Assembly: GCF_003284935.1 (NCBI RefSeq)
Contig: NZ_QMEV01000025.1
Location: forward strand, 1 to 64,000
Reading direction: 5' to 3'
Source: Mycobacterium colombiense
Lineage (GTDB): Bacteria; Actinomycetota; Actinomycetes; Mycobacteriales; Mycobacteriaceae
Length of the DNA stretch: 64,000 bases
A model generated the notes under the pieces. The model saw only the letters and a program-made list of their open reading frames with translations, had not been told where the DNA came from and searched no databases. Below are positions 20,525-31,233 of this stretch, in pieces. Positions within the stretch are counted from its first letter, which is position 1; each line of letters opens with the position of its first letter. The position numbers and the translations under genes are program-made.

Positions 20525-20591
20525 GAGAGCGGTGCTCTCTGTTGAGAGAATGCTGCCACGACCCGCGCCGGAAAGCAAGAGCGGTGTTCTC
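20525..20591. promoter_or_regulatory. Twin operator palindromes between the nitroreductase and tetR
   Basis: GAGAGC-GGT-GCTCTC at 20525-20539 is a perfect 6-bp inverted repeat. AAGAGC-GGT-GTTCTC at 20577-20591 is the same sequence with one change in each arm. The centres are 52 bp apart, close to five helical turns, so bound dimers would lie on the same face of DNA. The second copy touches the regulator's start region. These are the likely autoregulatory and target sites of the TetR at 20613. Confidence 0.75.
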
Positions 20592-20612
20592 GGTTTGTGC
20601 CAGACTGGCTAC

Positions 20613-21296
20613 GTGGGCAAACGCCAGGAATCGCGCGAGCACATCGAGGCACGCATCATCGAACTCGGTCGCCGCCAGTTGGTCGACCGCGGCGCCGCCG
20701 GATTGTCAGTCCGGGCGATAGCCCGCGACCTGGGCATGGTGTCCTCGGCGGTGTACCGCTACGTGTCCAGCCGCGACGAACTGCTAACCCTGCTGCTGGT
20801 CGACGCCTATTCCGATCTGGCCGACGCCGTGGATCGCGCCCGCCAGTCCGTCGGAGACCTGTGGAGCGACGATGTGGTCGCCATCGCGCGGGCGACCCGC
20901 GATTGGGCCGTCGCGCACCCCGCCCGCTGGGCCCTGCTGTACGGCAGTCCCGTGCCCGGGTATCACGCGCCGCCCGAGCGCACGGTTGCGGTGGGTACCC
21001 GGGTGGTGGCGGCGCTGTTCGATGCGGTCGCGGCCGGAATCGCCACGGGCGACATCCGGCTGACGAATGACCTTGCCCCGCAACCGATGTCATCCGACTT
21101 CGAACGCATCCGTCATGAATTCGGGTTCCCCGGTGACGACCAGGTGCTGGCCAAGTGCTTTTTGCTGTGGGCGGGGGTGCTCGGTGCCATCAGCCTCGAG
21201 GTGTTCGGGCAATACGGCGCCGACACCCTGACCGACCCGCAGGCGGTCTTCGATGCCCAGCTGCGCATGCTGGTGGACGTACTGGGCCAGCACTGA
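20613..21296 (+). CDS. TetR/AcrR family transcriptional regulator (Rv1816-like)
   Basis: A 227-residue repressor-type protein. The N-terminal helix-turn-helix reads LSVRAIARDLGMVSSAVYRYVSSRDEL (residues about 30-56). The C-terminal ligand-binding domain has WALLYGSPVPGY and CFLLWAGVLGAISLEVFGQ. The GTG at 20613 is chosen. A TTG at 20595 would add six residues (LCQTGY), giving a length near the 234 recorded for Rv1816. Neither has a clear ribosome site, so a leaderless or nearly leaderless message is possible. It is divergent from the nitroreductase and upstream of the VOC and flavoprotein genes. Confidence 0.92.
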   Translation: MGKRQESREHIEARIIELGRRQLVDRGAAGLSVRAIARDLGMVSSAVYRYVSSRDELLTLLLVDAYSDLADAVDRARQSVGDLWSDDVVAIARATRDWAVAHPARWALLYGSPVPGYHAPPERTVAVGTRVVAALFDAVAAGIATGDIRLTNDLAPQPMSSDFERIRHEFGFPGDDQVLAKCFLLWAGVLGAISLEVFGQYGADTLTDPQAVFDAQLRMLVDVLGQH

Positions 21297-21429
21297 AAGG
21301 CGCGCGGCGCCCCGGACCGCCGGAATTAGAACGTGTTCACCCGCTGGCCAGGTGGCCGGACGGGCGAGCCGTGGCAAAGTCTTTTGGGCCCTTTCTGGCG
21401 GACCGGCGATTGGACTATTGTGCGAGACG

Positions 21430-21930
21430 ATGACGCTTCCTCTCGAATCCCCGACGCAGATCGCCTGGGTGACCGCCGACCTTGATGCCACCGAAACGGC
21501 CCTCACCGGCCTGTTAGGGGTGCGTAAGTGGATACGCATACCCGAGGTGCACTTTGCTCCCGACGCCTGCAGCTATCGCGGCGAACCCGCCGACTTCTTT
21601 GCCAGCATCTCGCTGAGCTACCTCGGCGACATGCAATTGGAGTTGATCCAGCCGGTCCGCGGCCAGAACATCTATAGTGACTTCCTGTCCGATTGTGGGC
21701 CGGGTTTGCACCACATCTGCATGGAGGTCGAAAGCCCCGAGCAACTCGAAGTGGCGGTGAGCGAGGCCGGCGAGCGGGGCGCCGCGGTGGTGCAGCGAGG
21801 CGTGATGCCCGGCGGCATCCGCTTCGTCTACCTGTCCGCGCCGCAGGCGGGCGTGCCGTACGTGGAGTTGGCGTATGTTGCGCCCGAGATGCGGGCCTTT
21901 TACGACTACATCAAACAGGAGCAGCGGTGA
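21430..21930 (+). CDS. VOC (glyoxalase-fold) family protein
   Basis: A 166-residue vicinal-oxygen-chelate protein, similar in layout to glyoxalases and methylmalonyl-CoA epimerases. The N-terminal TQIAWVTADLDATETALTGLLG lacks the usual first His. GPGLHHICMEV and the C-terminal PYVELAYV supply possible metal ligands (His and Glu). The ATG at 21430 begins the conserved domain. It is 25 bp upstream of the flavoprotein gene and probably shares its transcript, suggesting a common small-molecule pathway. I recall no equivalent between Rv1816 and Rv1817. Confidence 0.82.
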   Translation: MTLPLESPTQIAWVTADLDATETALTGLLGVRKWIRIPEVHFAPDACSYRGEPADFFASISLSYLGDMQLELIQPVRGQNIYSDFLSDCGPGLHHICMEVESPEQLEVAVSEAGERGAAVVQRGVMPGGIRFVYLSAPQAGVPYVELAYVAPEMRAFYDYIKQEQR

Positions 21931-21955
21931 GCCGCGGCAGCGAGGAGTGGCGCCA

Positions 21956-23449
21956 ATGAGCACGGAGATCCCGGCAACAGTCAGTGCCGACGACGTGACC
22001 GCGTGGTCGGATGACGTCGACGTCTTGGTGATCGGGTTCGGCATTGCCGGCGGCTGCGCCGCGGTCAGTGCGGCGGCCGCCGGCGCGCGGGTGCTGGTGC
22101 TCGAACGCGCGGCCGCGGCGGGCGGCACCACTTCGCTTGCCGGGGGCCACTTTTACCTCGGCGGCGGGACCGCGGTGCAGCAGGCAACCGGTCAAGACGA
22201 TTCCGTCGAGGAGATGTACAAGTATCTGGTCGAGGTGTCGCGCGAACCCGAACTCGACAAGATCCGCGCGTACTGCGAGGGCAGCGTCGAGCATTTCAAT
22301 TGGCTGGAAGACTTGGGCTTTCAGTTCGAGCGCAGTTATTACCCGGGCAAGGTCGTGGTGCCGCCGGGCACCGAGGGGTTGAGCTACACGGGGAATGAGA
22401 AGGTCTGGCCCTTCTGCGAGCGGGCCAAGCCGGCGCCGCGCGGGCACTCGGTGCCGGTGCCCGGCGAATTAGGCGGCGCGAGCATGGTTGTCGACCTGCT
22501 GCTCAAGCGCGCCGACGCCCTAGGCGTGCAGATCCGCTACGAGACCGGGGTGACCAACCTGGTCACCGATGGCGACGGCGCGGTCGTCGGCGTGGCCTGG
22601 AAACACTTCACCGAAACCGGCGCCATCAAGGCCAAGTCCGTCATCATCGCGGCGGGCGGATTCGCGATGAATCCGGAGATGGTCGCCGAGCACACGCCCG
22701 CGCTGGGCCAGGAGCGACGCACCAAACACCACGGCGTCGTGGCGCCCTACATCCTGGGCAACCCGAACGACGACGGACTCGGCATCCGGATGGGCGTCTC
22801 GGCGGGTGGGGCCACCAAGAACATGGACGAGCTGTTCATCACCGCGGCCGCCTATCCGCCCGAGGTGTTGTTGACCGGTGTGATCGTCAACAAGGAGGGC
22901 CGGCGGTTCGTCACCGAGGATTCCTACCACTCGCGGACGTCGGCCTTCGTGCTGGAGCAGCCGGACCAGACGGCATACCTGATCGTCGACGAGGCGCACA
23001 CCGAGATGCCCGCCATGCCGCTGATCCGCTTCCTGGACGGGTACGAGACGATCGCGGAAATGGAAGCCGCGCTTGGCATTCCGGAGGGCAACCTCGCGGC
23101 CACGCTGGACCGCTACAACAAGAACGCCGCCGCGGGCGAGGATCCCGATTTTCACAAGCAGCCGGAATTCCTTGCGCCACAGGACCATGGCCCGTGGGCG
23201 GTGTTCGATCTGTCGCTCGGACGGGCGATGTACTCGGGGTTCACCATCGGCGGCCTCGCGGTGACGGTCGACGGCCAGGTGCAGCGCGAAGACGGCTCCG
23301 TGGTGCCCGGGCTGTACGCCGCCGGCGCGTGCGCGTCCAACCTCGCCCAGGACGGCAAGGGTTATGCGAGCGGAACGCAGCTGGGTGAAGGGTCGTTCTT
23401 CGGGCGCCGCGCCGGAGCGCACGCGGCGCAACGGGCCGGGGGAGCGTAG
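21956..23449 (+). CDS. FAD-dependent oxidoreductase, fumarate reductase/KstD-like (Rv1817-like)
   Basis: A 497-residue flavoprotein. The dinucleotide-binding motif is VLVIGFGIAGGCAAVSAAAAG near residue 24. It is followed by ERAAAAGGTTSLAGGHFYLGGG and, near the C-terminus, GLYAAGACASN...GKGYASGTQLGEG, as in FAD-binding-2 enzymes such as 3-ketosteroid dehydrogenases and fumarate reductases. The ATG follows GAGGAG with 8-base spacing. The exact substrate cannot be read from sequence. Its 3' end has been duplicated downstream (see repeat). Confidence 0.9.
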   Translation: MSTEIPATVSADDVTAWSDDVDVLVIGFGIAGGCAAVSAAAAGARVLVLERAAAAGGTTSLAGGHFYLGGGTAVQQATGQDDSVEEMYKYLVEVSREPELDKIRAYCEGSVEHFNWLEDLGFQFERSYYPGKVVVPPGTEGLSYTGNEKVWPFCERAKPAPRGHSVPVPGELGGASMVVDLLLKRADALGVQIRYETGVTNLVTDGDGAVVGVAWKHFTETGAIKAKSVIIAAGGFAMNPEMVAEHTPALGQERRTKHHGVVAPYILGNPNDDGLGIRMGVSAGGATKNMDELFITAAAYPPEVLLTGVIVNKEGRRFVTEDSYHSRTSAFVLEQPDQTAYLIVDEAHTEMPAMPLIRFLDGYETIAEMEAALGIPEGNLAATLDRYNKNAAAGEDPDFHKQPEFLAPQDHGPWAVFDLSLGRAMYSGFTIGGLAVTVDGQVQREDGSVVPGLYAAGACASNLAQDGKGYASGTQLGEGSFFGRRAGAHAAQRAGGA

Positions 23450-23505
23450 GCGCGCTGGTACCCAGCGCCGGAGCGCACGCGGCGCAACGGGCCGGGGGAG
23501 CGTAG
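23409..23505. repeat. 41-bp direct repeat at the end of the flavoprotein gene
   Basis: 23409-23449 and 23465-23505 are identical (41 bp, unit spacing 56 bp). The first copy encodes the last residues of the flavoprotein with its TAG stop. The second is a non-coding echo between that stop and the convergent bacA end. It looks like a recent tandem duplication by slippage. PE_PGRS33 occupies this position in M. tuberculosis and is absent here. Confidence 0.9.
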
Positions 23506-23508
23506 CCG

Positions 23509-25428
23509 CTAGAGCCGCGCGGGTTCCTTCTCGACCGGGCCCAGTTGCCACGGGCCGCCGCCGAGCAGATGCAGCTGCTGCTCGTGGTGCTGTTCGACGG
23601 TGGGCCGGTGGCTCACGCTGACCATGACGCACTCGGGCAGCTCGGTCCGGACCAACTGGTACAACGCGAATTCCAGCCCTTCGTCCAGCGCGGAGGTGGC
23701 CTCGTCGAGGAAGACCGCCTTCGGCCTGGTCAGCAGGATGCGCGCGAAGGCGACCCGCTGCTGCTCGCCGGGCGACAGCACCTTGGCCCAGTCATGGTCC
23801 TCGTCGAGCCGGTTGATCAGCGGCGCCAAGGCCACCTTGGTGAGCACCTCGCGCAGCTGCTCGTCGGGGACGGTATCCGGCGAGTTCGGATAACAGACCA
23901 CGGTGCGCAGGCTGCCCAGCGGCACATACGGCAGCTGCGAGAGGAACATCGTCGCGTTGTCGCCGTCCGGGCGGCACAGGGTTCCCGAGGCGTACGGCCA
24001 CAGTTCGGCCAGGCTGCGCAGCAGCGTGGTCTTGCCGGCCCCGGAGCGGCCGGTGATCACCAGCGATTCGCCGTGGTCGAGCTGGATGTCCAGCGAGTCG
24101 ACCAGCTGGTCGCCCTCCGGTGTGCGCACCTCGATGCCGCGCAGCTCGACCGCCGCCTCCTCGCTGGCCTTGACCAGAATCGCCGGCAGCGCGCGGCCCT
24201 TGTCGTTGGCGTCGACCAGCCCGTGCAATCGGATGATGGCGGCCCGGAAGGACGCGAACGCGTCATAGTTGTTGCGGAAGAACGACAGCGAGTCGTGAAT
24301 GTTGCCGAACGCCGTCGCCGTCTGGCCCACATCGCCGAAATCGATCTTGCCGGCGAACAACCGTGGCGCCTGAATCACCCAGGGCAGCGGGACAATTGCC
24401 TGCGACACCGACCAGTTCCACCCGTTGAAGATGATGGTCCGCCGGACGAAATTGCGGTAGTTGCCGATAATCGGCGTGAACCGCCCCCACAGCTGTGCCC
24501 GCTCGACCCGCTCGCCGCGGTAGAAGCCGACCGCCTCGGCGGCGTCCCGCAATCTCACCAGGGCGTATCGGAAGGCGGCGTTGAGCCTCTCGTTGTTGAA
24601 GCTGAGCCAGATCAGCGGGCGCCCAAGCCACACCGCGACGACGGTCGCGATCAGCACGTAGACCAGCACCGTCCAGAACATCGCTCGCGGCAACACCACA
24701 CCGAACAGATCGAGGTCCCCGGACAGGTTCCACAGGATCGCGGCGAAGGAGATCACCGAGGCCACCGCGTTGACCGCCCCGAACAGCAACGTGCTGCCCG
24801 TCCCGTTGGACGGGATGTTGGGGGTTCCGCCGGCGTTGGCGGTGAAGATGTCGATGTCCTGCTGGATGCGCTGGTCGGGGTTGTCAATGGTGTTGTCGAT
24901 GAACAGATCCCGGTAGTAGGCCCGGCCCTCCAGCCAGTCGTCGGTGAGGTGGGAGGTCAACCACATGCGCCAGGCGATGATGAACCGCTGCGTCAGATAG
25001 ACGTCGGCCGCGAACCGGATGACGTAGAGGGTTGCCAGCACGCTGAAGATCGTGAGCGACATCCAAAAGCCATGTACACCAGACTGTTTGACGTTGTCGT
25101 CGCCCGCAGCCATGCCCTGCACCGCCTTCTGCACGGCGGTGTACAAGTCGTTGCCCTGGTAGCTGAGCAGCACCACCAACCGGACCGACAGCAGCACCGA
25201 CAGCAACAACACACCCAGCATCAGCCACACGCGCACGCTGCGTGCGCCGACGAAGTAACCGCGGGTGATCCGCCAGAACTGCCGGCCCCAGGGTGTGAGA
25301 TAGCGGAAGGCGATCAGGACGCCGAACAGACAGACCGCGCTGACCACCCAGGCTATGGCGATCCACCGCAACGAATCCATGGGTGCCGCCGACCAGTTGA
25401 TCGATGGCTTGAAGGGCTTTGGACCCAT
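23509..25428 (-). CDS. bacA: BacA/SbmA-type ABC transporter of hydrophilic compounds (Rv1819c)
   Basis: A single polypeptide with membrane and ATPase domains, 639 residues as in Rv1819c. That protein imports vitamin B12 and other hydrophilic molecules such as bleomycin. Residues about 20-390 hold the SbmA/BacA-like membrane helices ([40 protein letters not shown]). The nucleotide-binding domain has Walker [10 protein letters not shown], signature LSPGEQQR and Walker [14 protein letters not shown]. It is convergent with the flavoprotein and divergent from ilvG. Confidence 0.94.
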   Translation of the reverse strand: MGPKPFKPSINWSAAPMDSLRWIAIAWVVSAVCLFGVLIAFRYLTPWGRQFWRITRGYFVGARSVRVWLMLGVLLLSVLLSVRLVVLLSYQGNDLYTAVQKAVQGMAAGDDNVKQSGVHGFWMSLTIFSVLATLYVIRFAADVYLTQRFIIAWRMWLTSHLTDDWLEGRAYYRDLFIDNTIDNPDQRIQQDIDIFTANAGGTPNIPSNGTGSTLLFGAVNAVASVISFAAILWNLSGDLDLFGVVLPRAMFWTVLVYVLIATVVAVWLGRPLIWLSFNNERLNAAFRYALVRLRDAAEAVGFYRGERVERAQLWGRFTPIIGNYRNFVRRTIIFNGWNWSVSQAIVPLPWVIQAPRLFAGKIDFGDVGQTATAFGNIHDSLSFFRNNYDAFASFRAAIIRLHGLVDANDKGRALPAILVKASEEAAVELRGIEVRTPEGDQLVDSLDIQLDHGESLVITGRSGAGKTTLLRSLAELWPYASGTLCRPDGDNATMFLSQLPYVPLGSLRTVVCYPNSPDTVPDEQLREVLTKVALAPLINRLDEDHDWAKVLSPGEQQRVAFARILLTRPKAVFLDEATSALDEGLEFALYQLVRTELPECVMVSVSHRPTVEQHHEQQLHLLGGGPWQLGPVEKEPARL

Positions 25429-25521
25429 CGTCGACGTCTCCTTACGGTCGAGGTTGTCGAACGCTCCTCAACTTCAAATCCTTCGGCGAAGGTACCTGAC
25501 GAATCTGGTTAGGCTGCGGTC

Positions 25522-27165
25522 ATGACTACCGACGCCATCCCCGGACAAACATTGCACGCCGGCCGGCTTGTCGCGCGGCGTCTGCGGGCCAGCGGCGTCG
25601 ATACCGTCTTCACGCTATCCGGCGGACACCTGTTTTCCATCTACGACGGGTGCCGCGAGGAGGGGGTCCGGCTGATCGACACCCGCCACGAGCAGACGGC
25701 GACCTTCGCCGCCGAAGGCTGGTCGAAGGTGACTCGGTCACCGGGCGTGGCCGCGCTGACCGCGGGGCCGGGCATCACCAACGGGATGAGCGCGATGGCC
25801 GCGGCGCAACAGAACCAGTCGCCGCTGGTGGTGCTGGGCGGCCGGGCCCCGGCGCAGCGCTGGGGGATGGGCTCGCTGCAGGAGATCGACCACGTGCCGT
25901 TCGTGGCGCCGCTGGCCCGCTTCGCGGCCACCGCACAGTCGGCGGACGACGCAGGCCGGCTCGTCGACGACGCGCTGCGCGCCGCGGTCGGGGCGCCGTC
26001 GGGTGTCGGCTTCGTCGACTTCCCGATGGACCACGTGTTCTCGATGTCCGACGATGACGGCCGGCCCGGCGCCCTCGTCGACCTGCCACCCGGGCCCGCG
26101 CCCGACGGCGACGCCCTGAGCCGGGCCGCGGCCCTGCTCTCCGCGGCGCAGCGGCCGGTGATCATGGCCGGCACCAACCTGTGGTGGGGGCACGGCGAAG
26201 CCGCCCTGCTGCGCCTCGCCGAGGAACTGCACATCCCGGTCCTGATGAACGGCATGGCCCGTGGCGCGCTACCCGCCGACCATGCGCTGGCGTTCTCCAG
26301 GGTCCGCGGAAAAGCGTTGGGGGAGGCCGACGTTGCGCTGATCGTCGGCGTGCCGATGGATTTCCGGCTCGGCTTCGGCGCGGTTTTCGGGCCACAAACC
26401 GAGCTCATCGTGGTCGACCGGGTGGAACCCGAGCGCCGCCATCCCCGACCGGTGGCGGCCGAGCTCTACGGCGACCTGTTGACGATCCTCGCGGCGCTGG
26501 CGCCCGCGACCGGAACCGACCATCGCGACTGGATCGGCGAACTGCGCACCGCCGAAACCGCGGCGCGCGCCAAGGAGAAGGCCGAACTCGCCGACGACCG
26601 CATCCCCCTGCATCCCATGCGGGTCTACGCGGAGCTCGCGCCGATGCTGGACCGCGACGCGATCGTCGTCATCGACGCCGGCGACTTCGGTTCGTACGCC
26701 GGGCGGGTGATCGACAGCTATCAGCCCGGCTGCTGGCTGGACAGCGGACCGTTCGGCTGCCTGGGTTCGGGCCCCGGCTACGCGCTGGCCGCCAAGCTGG
26801 CCCACCCGGACCGCCAGGTGGTGCTCCTGCAGGGCGACGGCGCCTTCGGCTTCAGCGGCATGGAATGGGACACCCTGGTTCGGCACAACGTGCCGGTGGT
26901 GTCCGTGATCGGCAACAACGGCATCTGGGCGCTGGAGAAGCACCCCATGGAGGCGCTGTACGGCTACTCGGTGGTGGCCGAACTGCGTCCCGGAACGCGG
27001 TATGACGAGGTGGCGCGCGCCCTGGGCGGGCATGGCGAACTGGTCGCCGCGCCCGGCGAGCTGCGGCCCGCGCTGGAGCGGGCCTTCGGCAGCGGGCTGC
27101 CTGCCGTCGTCAATGTGTTGACCGACCCCGAGGTCGCGTATCCACGCCGGTCCAACCTCGCGTGA
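25522..27165 (+). CDS. ilvG: Thiamine-diphosphate enzyme, acetolactate synthase-like IlvG
   Basis: A 547-residue ThDP-dependent enzyme related to the large subunit of acetolactate synthase. The cofactor-activating Glu lies in [14 protein letters not shown]. The ThDP/Mg motif reads [10 protein letters not shown] followed by VIGNN. Length equals Rv1820. In M. tuberculosis the main acetolactate synthase is ilvB1, and this paralogue lacks an adjacent small-subunit gene, so it may serve another 2-keto acid reaction. The ATG at 25522 is the only well-placed start. Confidence 0.9.
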   Translation: MTTDAIPGQTLHAGRLVARRLRASGVDTVFTLSGGHLFSIYDGCREEGVRLIDTRHEQTATFAAEGWSKVTRSPGVAALTAGPGITNGMSAMAAAQQNQSPLVVLGGRAPAQRWGMGSLQEIDHVPFVAPLARFAATAQSADDAGRLVDDALRAAVGAPSGVGFVDFPMDHVFSMSDDDGRPGALVDLPPGPAPDGDALSRAAALLSAAQRPVIMAGTNLWWGHGEAALLRLAEELHIPVLMNGMARGALPADHALAFSRVRGKALGEADVALIVGVPMDFRLGFGAVFGPQTELIVVDRVEPERRHPRPVAAELYGDLLTILAALAPATGTDHRDWIGELRTAETAARAKEKAELADDRIPLHPMRVYAELAPMLDRDAIVVIDAGDFGSYAGRVIDSYQPGCWLDSGPFGCLGSGPGYALAAKLAHPDRQVVLLQGDGAFGFSGMEWDTLVRHNVPVVSVIGNNGIWALEKHPMEALYGYSVVAELRPGTRYDEVARALGGHGELVAAPGELRPALERAFGSGLPAVVNVLTDPEVAYPRRSNLA

Positions 27166-27202
27166 TGAATCCGCGCGGTGAGCCACCGCGTACCGTTGAC
27201 CT

Positions 27203-29533
27203 GTGCCTAAGACGACCCGCGCTCAACCCGGCAGGCTGAGCAGCCGCTTCTGGAAGCTGCTCGGCGCCAGCACCGAAAAGGACCGCAGCCGCTCGCTCAC
27301 CCAGGTCAAGGACTCGTCGGAGTACGACGACGAGGCGGCCGGGCTGAGCGACGAGCAGCTGCGCAAAGCGGCCGGGCTGCTCAACCTGGACGACCTCGCG
27401 GACTCCGAGGACATCCCGCAATTCCTCGCCATCGCCCGGGAGGCGGGCGAGCGGGCGAGCGGGTTGCGGCCGTTCGACGTGCAGCTGTTGGGCGCGCTGC
27501 GCATGCTGGCCGGTGACGTGATCGAGATGGCCACCGGCGAGGGCAAGACGCTCGCGGGCGCGATCGCGGCGGCCGGATACGCGCTGGCCGGGCGGCACGT
27601 GCACGTGGTGACGATCAACGACTACCTGGCCCGTCGTGACGCGGAATGGATGGGCCCGGTCATCGAGGCCATGGGCCTGACGGTCGGCTGGATCACCGCC
27701 GAGTCGACCAGCGAGGAACGGCGCACCGCCTACGGCTGCGACGTCACCTACGCCTCGGTCAACGAGATCGGCTTCGACGTGCTGCGCGATCAGCTGGTGA
27801 CCGACGTCGCCGACCTGGTGTCGCCCAACCCCGACGTGGCCCTGATCGACGAAGCAGACTCGGTGCTGGTCGACGAGGCGCTGGTGCCGCTGGTGCTGGC
27901 GGGAACGACCCACCGGGAGACGCCGCGGCTCGAGATCATCAAGCTGGCCGGCCAGCTGGAGGCCGGCACCGACTACGACACCGACGCCGACAGCCGCAAC
28001 GTTCACCTCACCGACGTCGGCGCCCGCAAGGTGGAAAAGGCGCTCGGCGGGATCGACCTGTACTCCGAGGAACACGTCGTCACCACCCTGACCGAGATCA
28101 ACGTCGCGCTGCACGCCCACGTCCTGTTGCAGCGCGATGTGCACTACATCGTCCGCGACGACGCGGTGCACCTGATCAACGCGGCGCGCGGGCGCATCGC
28201 CCAGCTGCAGCGCTGGCCCGACGGCCTGCAGGCCGCGGTCGAGGCCAAGGAGGGCATCGAGACCACCGAAACGGGCGAGGTGCTCGACACCATCACCGTG
28301 CAGGCGCTGATCAATCGCTACGCGACGGTGTGCGGCATGACCGGCACCGCGCTGGCCGCCGGTGAGCAGCTGCGCCAGTTCTACAAGCTCGGGGTGTCAC
28401 CAATTCCGCCGAACGAGCCCAACATTCGCGAAGACGAGTCCGACCGGGTGTACATCACCGCCGCGGCCAAGAACGACGCGATCGTCGCCCACATCGCCGA
28501 GGTGAACGAGACCGGGCAGCCGGTGCTGGTGGGCACCCGCGACGTGGCCGAGTCCGAGGACCTGCACGAGCGGCTGCTGCGCCGTGGCGTGCCCGCGGTC
28601 GTGCTGAACGCGAAAAACGACGCCGAGGAAGCCCAGGTGATCGCCGAGGCCGGCAAGTTCGGCGTCGTCACCGTCTCGACGCAGATGGCCGGGCGCGGCA
28701 CCGACATCCGCCTCGGTGGCTCCGACGAGGCCGATCACGACCGGGTCGCCGAACTCGGCGGGCTGCACGTCGTCGGAACCGGGCGGCACCACACCCAGCG
28801 ACTGGACAACCAGCTGCGCGGGCGCGCCGGGCGCCAGGGCGACCCGGGGTCGTCGGTGTTCTTCTCGAGCTGGGAAGACGACGTCGTGGCGGCCAACCTC
28901 GACCACAACAAGCTGCCGATGGAAACCGACGAGGACGGCCGGATCGTCAGCCCCAAGGCGGCGGGCCTGCTCGACCACGCCCAGCGGGTGGCCGAGGGCC
29001 GCATGCTGGACGTACACGCGAACACCTGGCGCTACAACCAGTTGATCGCCCAGCAACGCGCCATCATCGTCGACCGACGAAACACGTTGCTGCGCAACCC
29101 AACCGCACGCGAGGAACTGGCCGAGCTGGCGCCCAAGCGCTACAAGGAGCTGGCCGACACGGAGGGAATCTCCGAAGAGCGCCTGGAGACGATCTGCCGC
29201 CAGATCATGCTCTATCACCTCGACCGCGGCTGGGCCGATCATCTGGCGTATCTGGCCGACATCCGCGAAAGCATCCATCTGCGCGCGCTGGGCCGGCAGA
29301 ACCCGCTGGACGAGTTTCACCGCTTGGCGGTCGACGCCTTCGCGTCGCTGGCCGCCGACGCCATCGAGGCGGCCCAGCAGACGTTCGAAACCGCCAACGT
29401 CCTCGACGAGGAACCGGGACTGGACCTGTCCAAGCTGGCGCGGCCGACGTCGACGTGGACCTACATGGTCAACGACAACCCGCTGTCGGACGACACCCTA
29501 TCCACCCTGAGCCTGCCCGGGGTGTTCCGCTGA
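27203..29533 (+). CDS. secA2: Accessory Sec ATPase SecA2
   Basis: SecA2 is the second SecA motor of mycobacteria. It exports a small set of proteins including virulence factors and solute-binding lipoproteins. It has 776 residues from the GTG at 27203. Walker A MATGEGKT is near residue 110-117, the DEAD-like LIDEADSV near 214, and the second helicase domain has [15 protein letters not shown] and [15 protein letters not shown]. It lacks the C-terminal linker and zinc-binding tail of SecA1, as expected of SecA2. It is the first of a run of same-strand genes, pgsA2 to gcvB. Confidence 0.96.
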   Translation: MPKTTRAQPGRLSSRFWKLLGASTEKDRSRSLTQVKDSSEYDDEAAGLSDEQLRKAAGLLNLDDLADSEDIPQFLAIAREAGERASGLRPFDVQLLGALRMLAGDVIEMATGEGKTLAGAIAAAGYALAGRHVHVVTINDYLARRDAEWMGPVIEAMGLTVGWITAESTSEERRTAYGCDVTYASVNEIGFDVLRDQLVTDVADLVSPNPDVALIDEADSVLVDEALVPLVLAGTTHRETPRLEIIKLAGQLEAGTDYDTDADSRNVHLTDVGARKVEKALGGIDLYSEEHVVTTLTEINVALHAHVLLQRDVHYIVRDDAVHLINAARGRIAQLQRWPDGLQAAVEAKEGIETTETGEVLDTITVQALINRYATVCGMTGTALAAGEQLRQFYKLGVSPIPPNEPNIREDESDRVYITAAAKNDAIVAHIAEVNETGQPVLVGTRDVAESEDLHERLLRRGVPAVVLNAKNDAEEAQVIAEAGKFGVVTVSTQMAGRGTDIRLGGSDEADHDRVAELGGLHVVGTGRHHTQRLDNQLRGRAGRQGDPGSSVFFSSWEDDVVAANLDHNKLPMETDEDGRIVSPKAAGLLDHAQRVAEGRMLDVHANTWRYNQLIAQQRAIIVDRRNTLLRNPTAREELAELAPKRYKELADTEGISEERLETICRQIMLYHLDRGWADHLAYLADIRESIHLRALGRQNPLDEFHRLAVDAFASLAADAIEAAQQTFETANVLDEEPGLDLSKLARPTSTWTYMVNDNPLSDDTLSTLSLPGVFR

Positions 29534-29629
29534 GCTGAGTCGCGCCGGTGGCGCGGCCAGCGGGGCGTTCGCGCTCGAGTGTGCGCCCAGCCGGGCATTC
29601 GTCGTCCAGTCGCGTTAAGGTCACGGCTC

Positions 29630-30259
29630 ATGGAGCCGGTGCTTCCGCCCAATCGGGTGCTGACGGTGCCCAACGCGCTCAGCGCTGTTCGCCTGGCGCT
29701 GATCCCGGTGTTCGTCTACGCCCTGCTGGTCGCCCACGCGTACGGGTGGGCCGTCGGGATCCTGATGTTCAGCGGCGCCTCGGACTGGGCCGACGGCAAG
29801 ATCGCCCGGCTGCTGGATCAGTCCTCACGGCTCGGGGTCTTGCTCGACCCCGCGGTCGACCGCCTCTACATGGTGGCCGTGCCCCTCGTGCTCGCGTTCA
29901 GCGGGATCGTGCCCTGGTGGTTCGTCATCGTCCTGCTCGCCCGCGACGGCCTGCTGGCGGCGACGCTGCCGCTGCTGTGGAGTCGCGGCCTGACGGCGCT
30001 GCCGGTGACCTACATCGGCAAGGCCGCGACGTTCGCCCTGATGTCCGGATTTCCGCTGGTGCTGCTGGGCACCTGGGACGCGCTGTGGAGCCGCGTGATC
30101 GGGGCCTGCGGATGGGCGTTCCTGATCTGGGGCATGTATGCCTACCTGTGGGCGTTCGCGCAGTATGCGGCGCAGATGGTCCTCGTGCTGCGGCGCATGC
30201 CCAAGGTCGATCGCGCTTCGCGTCCGTCGGCCGCGGCGAAGGTGGCCGACCATGGCTGA
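29630..30259 (+). CDS. pgsA2: CDP-alcohol phosphatidyltransferase PgsA2
   Basis: A 209-residue polytopic membrane enzyme that joins a CDP-diacylglycerol unit to an alcohol. The full catalytic signature D-G-x2-A-R-x8-G-x3-D-x3-D is present (DGKIAR near residue 53, then G, D and D). PgsA2 homologues are called CDP-diacylglycerol-glycerol-3-phosphate transferases, but pgsA3 is thought to be the main one, so the exact product is open. The ATG at 29630 gives the orthologue length. The stop overlaps the next gene by 8 bp. Confidence 0.92.
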   Translation: MEPVLPPNRVLTVPNALSAVRLALIPVFVYALLVAHAYGWAVGILMFSGASDWADGKIARLLDQSSRLGVLLDPAVDRLYMVAVPLVLAFSGIVPWWFVIVLLARDGLLAATLPLLWSRGLTALPVTYIGKAATFALMSGFPLVLLGTWDALWSRVIGACGWAFLIWGMYAYLWAFAQYAAQMVLVLRRMPKVDRASRPSAAAKVADHG

Positions 30260-31178
30260 TACCGACCGCCTGCTCGGCGGCTATGACCCCAACGCCGGTC
30301 ACAGCGCGCATGGCGCGTCGCGGCCGACACTGATCCCGGTGCCGTCGCTGCTGCGCGCCCTGCTGTCCGAGCACCTCGATCCCGGCTACGCCGCGGCGGC
30401 GGCCAAGCGCGGCGCCGCCGACGCACCACCCGCCGGACGCGGACGGGTGGTCGGCTGGCTCTGGCAGGCGCTGGCGGCGCTGCTGATCGCGACGGTGTTC
30501 GCCGCGGCCGTCGCGCAGGCCCGCTCGGTGGCCCCGGGGGTGCGCACGGCCCAGCAGCTGCTGCTGGGCAACGTGCGGTCGGCGGAGGCTGCTGCGGGCA
30601 AGTTGAACCAGCGCCGCGGCGAGCTGGCGACGCGAGTCGACGACGTGCAGCGCCACGCCCTGGCCGACGACGCCGAGGGGCAGCGGCTGCTGAAACGCCT
30701 TGACGCGCTGAGCCTGGCCGCGGCCAGCACGGCGATCATCGGGCCCGGCCTGAAGGTGACCGTGACCGATCCCGGCGCCAGCCCGAACCTTTCCGACGTC
30801 TCCAAGCAGCGGGTCAGCGGCAGCAGGCAGATCATCCTGGACCGCGATCTGCAGTTGCTGGTCAACTCGTTGTGGGCGAGCGGCGCCGAGGCGATCTCCG
30901 TCGGCGGTGTGCGGATCGGTCCGAACGTGACCATTCGGCAGGCCGGCGGCGCCATCCTGGTCGACAACACCCCCACCAGCAGCCCGTACACGGTCCTGGC
31001 CATCGGGCCGCCGCGGGCGATGCGCGATGTCTTCGACAACAGCCCCGGCATGCAGCGACTGAGGCTGTTGCAGATTTCCTACGGTGTCGTGGTTACGGTG
31101 GATGCCGCCGACGGTCTGTCGCTGCCTGCCGGATCGATCCGGGATGTCAAGTTCGCCAAGCAGATTGGGCCACAGTGA
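30252..31178 (+). CDS. DUF881 membrane protein (Rv1823-like)
   Basis: A 308-residue protein. After about 70 residues of cytosolic sequence there is one transmembrane helix ([19 protein letters not shown]). An external helical or coiled segment ([17 protein letters not shown]) and a DUF881 domain follow. The domain has the paired [12 protein letters not shown] and [20 protein letters not shown] elements. In Firmicutes, DUF881 proteins (YlxW/YlxX) are encoded in division gene clusters with a small basic protein, as here. It starts inside pgsA2. Role in envelope or division is inferred. Confidence 0.87.
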   Translation: MADTDRLLGGYDPNAGHSAHGASRPTLIPVPSLLRALLSEHLDPGYAAAAAKRGAADAPPAGRGRVVGWLWQALAALLIATVFAAAVAQARSVAPGVRTAQQLLLGNVRSAEAAAGKLNQRRGELATRVDDVQRHALADDAEGQRLLKRLDALSLAAASTAIIGPGLKVTVTDPGASPNLSDVSKQRVSGSRQIILDRDLQLLVNSLWASGAEAISVGGVRIGPNVTIRQAGGAILVDNTPTSSPYTVLAIGPPRAMRDVFDNSPGMQRLRLLQISYGVVVTVDAADGLSLPAGSIRDVKFAKQIGPQ

Positions 31179-31233
31179 GAAAAGTCCTGAACAGACGCAT
31201 TCCCCTGTGCGAGACGCGGACGGGAAACCACGC

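Noticed and set aside
25508..25521. GGTTAGGCT just before ilvG as an iron box
   Set aside because: Only a half-site. The mirrored half is absent.
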